DNA from: Floridanema evergladense
GTDB taxonomy: Bacteria; Cyanobacteriota; Cyanobacteriia; Cyanobacteriales; Aerosakkonemataceae
Strand: one strand, 5' to 3'
Assembly: GCF_041929205.1 (NCBI RefSeq)
Contig: NZ_JBHFNT010000241.1
Length of the DNA stretch: 64,000 bases
How positions within the stretch are numbered: position 1 is the first letter of the stretch; every line of letters starts with the position of its first letter. Shown piece by piece: positions 61,157 through 64,000 of this stretch. The notes under the pieces were generated by a model that ran no database searches, was not told where the DNA came from, and was given only the letters and a program-made list of their open reading frames with translations. The position numbers and the translations under genes are program-made.

Positions 61157-64000
61157 ATGGATAGCAGCGATGAGTTAACTTCCCTGAAGCAAGCAGAAGC
61201 AGAAATCCAAATCACTCAACAATGCTATCGAGAGTTAGCAGAAGCAATGCCCCAAATGGTTTGGACTGCTGATGCAACCGGGTTAGTCAATTATTGGAAT
61301 CAACGTTGGTACGAATATACTGGTTTAAGTGAAGCAGAATCAATGGGTTTGGCTGGTGCGATGACGATTCATCCTACAGAGTACGATCGCACGCTTGCCA
61401 AATGGAGTCAGTCTGTCGCCAAAGTTGAATCCTTTGAAATTGAACACCGGATTCGTCGTTGGGATGGTACGTACCGCTGGTTTATCAATCGTGGAATTCC
61501 AACTTCCGATCGCGAGGGACAAAATACAGGTTGGATCGGCACAATTACAGATATTGACGAGCAAAAGCGATTGGAAGAACGCTTCCGTCTGGCAATGCGG
61601 GCTATTAATGGATTGGTTTTTGACTGGAACTTAGAAACAAACCAAGTTTATCGATCGGAAAAACTATTCGATCTGCTCGGCTTTTATCCAGAAGATGTTC
61701 CTCTTACCTCAACTTGGTGGCACGAACGGATTCATCCTGACGATTTGGCTCGCCTGCAACTGCAAATGCAGGAATGGTTGGCTAATTCTAGCCAGCTTTA
61801 TGAAACAGAGTATCGGATTCTGCATCATGACGGACATTGGGTGGATGTCTGGGAGCGGGGTTGTTTGATTCGTGACGAGCAGGGACAAGTAACCCGCATT
61901 GTTGGCTCGACAGAAGATATTACCAAACGCAAACGAACTCAATTTGATTTGCGCGAAGCTCATATTCAATTAGAAGCCGCACTAGCAGCAGGTTCGATTT
62001 ACACTTGGCGTTGGAATATTGCCTTAAATTCGGTGGTGACAAACCGCAGCTTTGCTCAGTTGTTCGGTGTTGAGCCGGAGGGTGCGGCTAGAGGATTGCC
62101 CATTGAGCGATTTCTCAATGCGATTCATCCAGAAGATAAGGCTCAGGTGGTTAACGCGATCGAACGAGCGATCGTAAACAGAGAAAATTACATTGCTGAG
62201 TTCCGCATCTACAATGCTGACGGAGAGGAACGCTGGATGATCGCTAAGGGAAAGGTAGAATACGATGATTATGGGAAACCTATTGCCTTTCCTGGTGCTC
62301 TTGCTGATATTACCGATCGCAAACAAGCCGAACTGCAACGTCAGCGCAGCGAAGCTATGCTTCAAGCATTTATGAGAGCTTGTCCGATTTCTTTGGCTTT
62401 CTTCGATCGAGAACTCCGCTTCCTCTACGTCAACGAAGCTCTCGCCCAAATGAACGATCTCCCATTAGATGCAGCCCTGGGAAAAACTCTGTGGGAAGTT
62501 TTGCCTCTGATGGCACCGCAGTTTGCTCCGATACTGCGCCAGGTTATGGAAACTCAAAAGCCCGTTCTCAATTTAGAGTTTAATGGGGAAGTTAGTCCGG
62601 GAGTATTTCGGAGTACGATCGCCAATCACTATCCCGTTTGTTTACCATCTGGTGAAGTAATCGGGGTTGGCGTATCCGTAATGGATATTACCGAGTTAGC
62701 AACTGCTCAACAGGAACTCCGGGAAAGCGAAGAACGCTTCCGCACCCTGGCAGATAACATCTCCCAATTTGCTTGGATGACTGATGAAACTGGATGGATT
62801 TTCTGGTACAATCAGCGCTGGTTTGACTACACGGGTACAACCCTGGAAGAAATGCAAGGTTGGGGTTGGCAGAAGGTACATCACCCAAACCATGTAGAAC
62901 GAGTAGTCCAGAAGTTTCGTCATAGTATGGAAACAGGGGAAGCTTGGGAGGATACTTTTCCCTTGCGCGGTAAAGATGGGACTTATCGCTGGTTTTTGAG
63001 CCGTGCTATTCCAGTTCGCGATCGAGAAGGCAAAGTGTCCCGTTGGTTTGGTACCAATACAGATATTACCGACCTCCGACAAACTGAACAAGCTTTGCGA
63101 CAAACTAGCGAACGGCTTAATGTTGCCCTCAAGAGTACTCCCATTACTCTGTTCAATCAAGATTTGAATCTCCGCTACACCTGGATTTATAACCCTACTC
63201 ACAATTATGCTGTTGAAGAGGTGATTGGCAAGCGAGATGAGGATTTAGTATCAGAAGAAACAGCTACTCGTCTGACTCAATTAAAGCAGCAAGTGCTAGA
63301 TACGGGCATAGCTTTGCGGGAAGAAGTCAAGGTGACGCGGGACGAACAAACCTGTTATTATGACTTGACGATCGACCCGCTACGAGACAGTCGAAATGCG
63401 ATCGTAGGCATTACCTGTGCAGCGGTTGATATTAGCGAAAGAAAGCAATTAGAAGCCGAACGGGAGCAACTGTTTCAACAAGAACAAGCCGCAAGGGAAG
63501 CAGCAGAACGAGCGAATCGAATTAAAGATGAGTTTTTAGCTGTACTGTCTCACGAATTGCGATCGCCCCTCAACCCGATTTTAGGTTGGGCAAAGTTGTT
63601 GCAAACTCGGACGTTTGATGAGGCGAAAACAAAACAAGCTCTCTCCACTATTGAAAGAAATGCCAGATTACAAACTCAATTAATTGATGATTTGCTGGAT
63701 ATCGCCAAAATTTTGCGCGGCAAACTCAGCTTAAATATCGACTCTGTTAATTTATCCTGTGTGATTGAAGCGGCGATCGAAACCGTCAGAGCAGCAGCGG
63801 TAGCAAAGTCTATTTGCTTAACTGTGAGCACAGGGAATGGGGAGATGGGGAGATGGGGGGATGGGGGGATGGGGAGATGGGGAGATGGGGAGAGAAGAAC
63901 TGGGGAGATGGGGAGATGGGGAGATGGGGAGAGATCTAGAACTAGAAACTCCCCCCATCCCCCTACCCCCCCATCCCCCTACCTTCCCATCTCCCCCCAT
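61157..64000 (+). CDS. multi-PAS sensor histidine kinase, interrupted by a repeat array, runs off the window
   Basis: An open frame from ATG 61157 (alternative ATG 61079) to the window end. About six PAS/PAC domains occur (for example LAEAMPQMVWTADATGLVNY, WLANSSQLYETEYRILHHDG, AFMRACPISLAFFDRELRFL, ISQFAWMTDETGWIFWYNQR). A coiled coil leads to HisKA with phosphoacceptor His799 (FLAVLSHELRSPLNPILGWA). The HATPase should begin after IETVRAAAVAKSICLTVSTG, but from about residue 893 the frame reads repeat sequence (NGEMGRWGDGG and later PSPYLP-like stretches). No stop occurs before 64000, so whether the HATPase domain resumes cannot be seen. Cytoplasmic kinase, signal unknown. Confidence 0.9.
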   Translation, partial: MDSSDELTSLKQAEAEIQITQQCYRELAEAMPQMVWTADATGLVNYWNQRWYEYTGLSEAESMGLAGAMTIHPTEYDRTLAKWSQSVAKVESFEIEHRIRRWDGTYRWFINRGIPTSDREGQNTGWIGTITDIDEQKRLEERFRLAMRAINGLVFDWNLETNQVYRSEKLFDLLGFYPEDVPLTSTWWHERIHPDDLARLQLQMQEWLANSSQLYETEYRILHHDGHWVDVWERGCLIRDEQGQVTRIVGSTEDITKRKRTQFDLREAHIQLEAALAAGSIYTWRWNIALNSVVTNRSFAQLFGVEPEGAARGLPIERFLNAIHPEDKAQVVNAIERAIVNRENYIAEFRIYNADGEERWMIAKGKVEYDDYGKPIAFPGALADITDRKQAELQRQRSEAMLQAFMRACPISLAFFDRELRFLYVNEALAQMNDLPLDAALGKTLWEVLPLMAPQFAPILRQVMETQKPVLNLEFNGEVSPGVFRSTIANHYPVCLPSGEVIGVGVSVMDITELATAQQELRESEERFRTLADNISQFAWMTDETGWIFWYNQRWFDYTGTTLEEMQGWGWQKVHHPNHVERVVQKFRHSMETGEAWEDTFPLRGKDGTYRWFLSRAIPVRDREGKVSRWFGTNTDITDLRQTEQALRQTSERLNVALKSTPITLFNQDLNLRYTWIYNPTHNYAVEEVIGKRDEDLVSEETATRLTQLKQQVLDTGIALREEVKVTRDEQTCYYDLTIDPLRDSRNAIVGITCAAVDISERKQLEAEREQLFQQEQAAREAAERANRIKDEFLAVLSHELRSPLNPILGWAKLLQTRTFDEAKTKQALSTIERNARLQTQLIDDLLDIAKILRGKLSLNIDSVNLSCVIEAAIETVRAAAVAKSICLTVSTGNGEMGRWGDGGMGRWGDGERRTGEMGRWGDGERSRTRNSPHPPTPPSPYLPISPH
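63837..64000. repeat. palindromic G-rich/C-rich octamer array inside the kinase gene
   Basis: About ten GGGGAGAT/GGGGGGAT units, with an AGAAGAACTG break, run to about 63935. A short AT-rich centre (ATCTAGAACTAGAAACT) follows, then CCCCCCATCCCCCTACC-type units to the window end. The two arms are inverse to each other, so the segment can fold. The 17336-17426 array has the same octamers. Confidence 0.85.

Noticed and set aside
61340..63202. Minus-strand frames opposite the PAS kinase
   Set aside because: They are antisense to a continuous 2.8-kb frame with clear PAS and HisKA domains.

Overview
The window reads as chromosomal DNA of a beta-cyanobacterium, most likely filamentous (Oscillatoriales or Nostocales-like). 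The evidence is a form-IB rbcL-rbcX-rbcS operon, a Rubisco activase with a C-terminal small-subunit-like domain, an orange carotenoid protein with its fluorescence recovery protein, a ribosomal operon whose spacer holds tRNA-Ile and tRNA-Ala, very frequent GCGATCGC (HIP1-type) octamers, and several families of short tandem and palindromic repeats. Genus cannot be fixed from the window alone.

Layout. 0-13 kb is mostly minus-strand housekeeping: argB, aroK, a STAND-type ATPase, a methyltransferase, an aminotransferase, purU, a LapA-like membrane protein, ubiX and an RNB-family protein whose active site is degenerate (Zam type). Plus-strand genes here are small conserved proteins (DUF1232, DUF4112, ABA4-like). 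13-18 kb holds a conserved protein of possible Rad52-like fold, clpP, a tnpB relic with an internal deletion, panB and a secreted beta-propeller. 18.7-24.6 kb is the carbon-fixation block: rbcLXS, then convergent rca, separated by GNAT, Rpn/DUF4351 and Uma2-type genes and fragments. 24.8-30.3 kb is accessory: two Uma2 proteins, a toxin-antitoxin pair between two 147-bp direct repeats, a secreted protein with a LecA-like end, and a second STAND ATPase. 30.4-34.4 kb has tRNA-Ser, comEC, a DUF4079 protein and glyQ. 34.6-39.9 kb is a complete rrn operon (16S, tRNA-Ile, tRNA-Ala, 23S, 5S, terminator) with a recognisable promoter.

39.9-49 kb has a GT39-type membrane glycosyltransferase, a fused 5-oxoprolinase/hydantoinase, an MscS channel with a cyclic-nucleotide domain, and a membrane adenylate cyclase whose usual catalytic arginine is alanine. 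49-54 kb has Uma2, a GDP-mannose dehydratase-type enzyme, the ocp-frp photoprotection pair flanked by a 55-bp direct repeat, and an aldo/keto reductase. 54-57.6 kb has a NarL-type two-component system, divergent Spy-like secreted protein, a 48-residue ORF and a Coq4-like protein. 57.7-60.9 kb encodes a large PhoD phosphatase fused to an EEP phosphodiesterase domain. The window ends inside a multi-PAS histidine kinase whose frame runs into a G-rich then C-rich 8-bp repeat array.

Functionally the window links CO2 fixation (RbcL/S, the RbcX chaperone and Rca), photoprotection (OCP quenches phycobilisomes, FRP reverses it) and repeat-driven genome change. I found no CRISPR array and no clear prophage. 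The strongest unexplained signals are the repeats: tandem 7- and 8-mers that have entered coding frames, palindromic elements sitting in gene junctions, and direct repeats around the ocp-frp and toxin-antitoxin modules. I did not find a gene cluster that I can call a new system with confidence.
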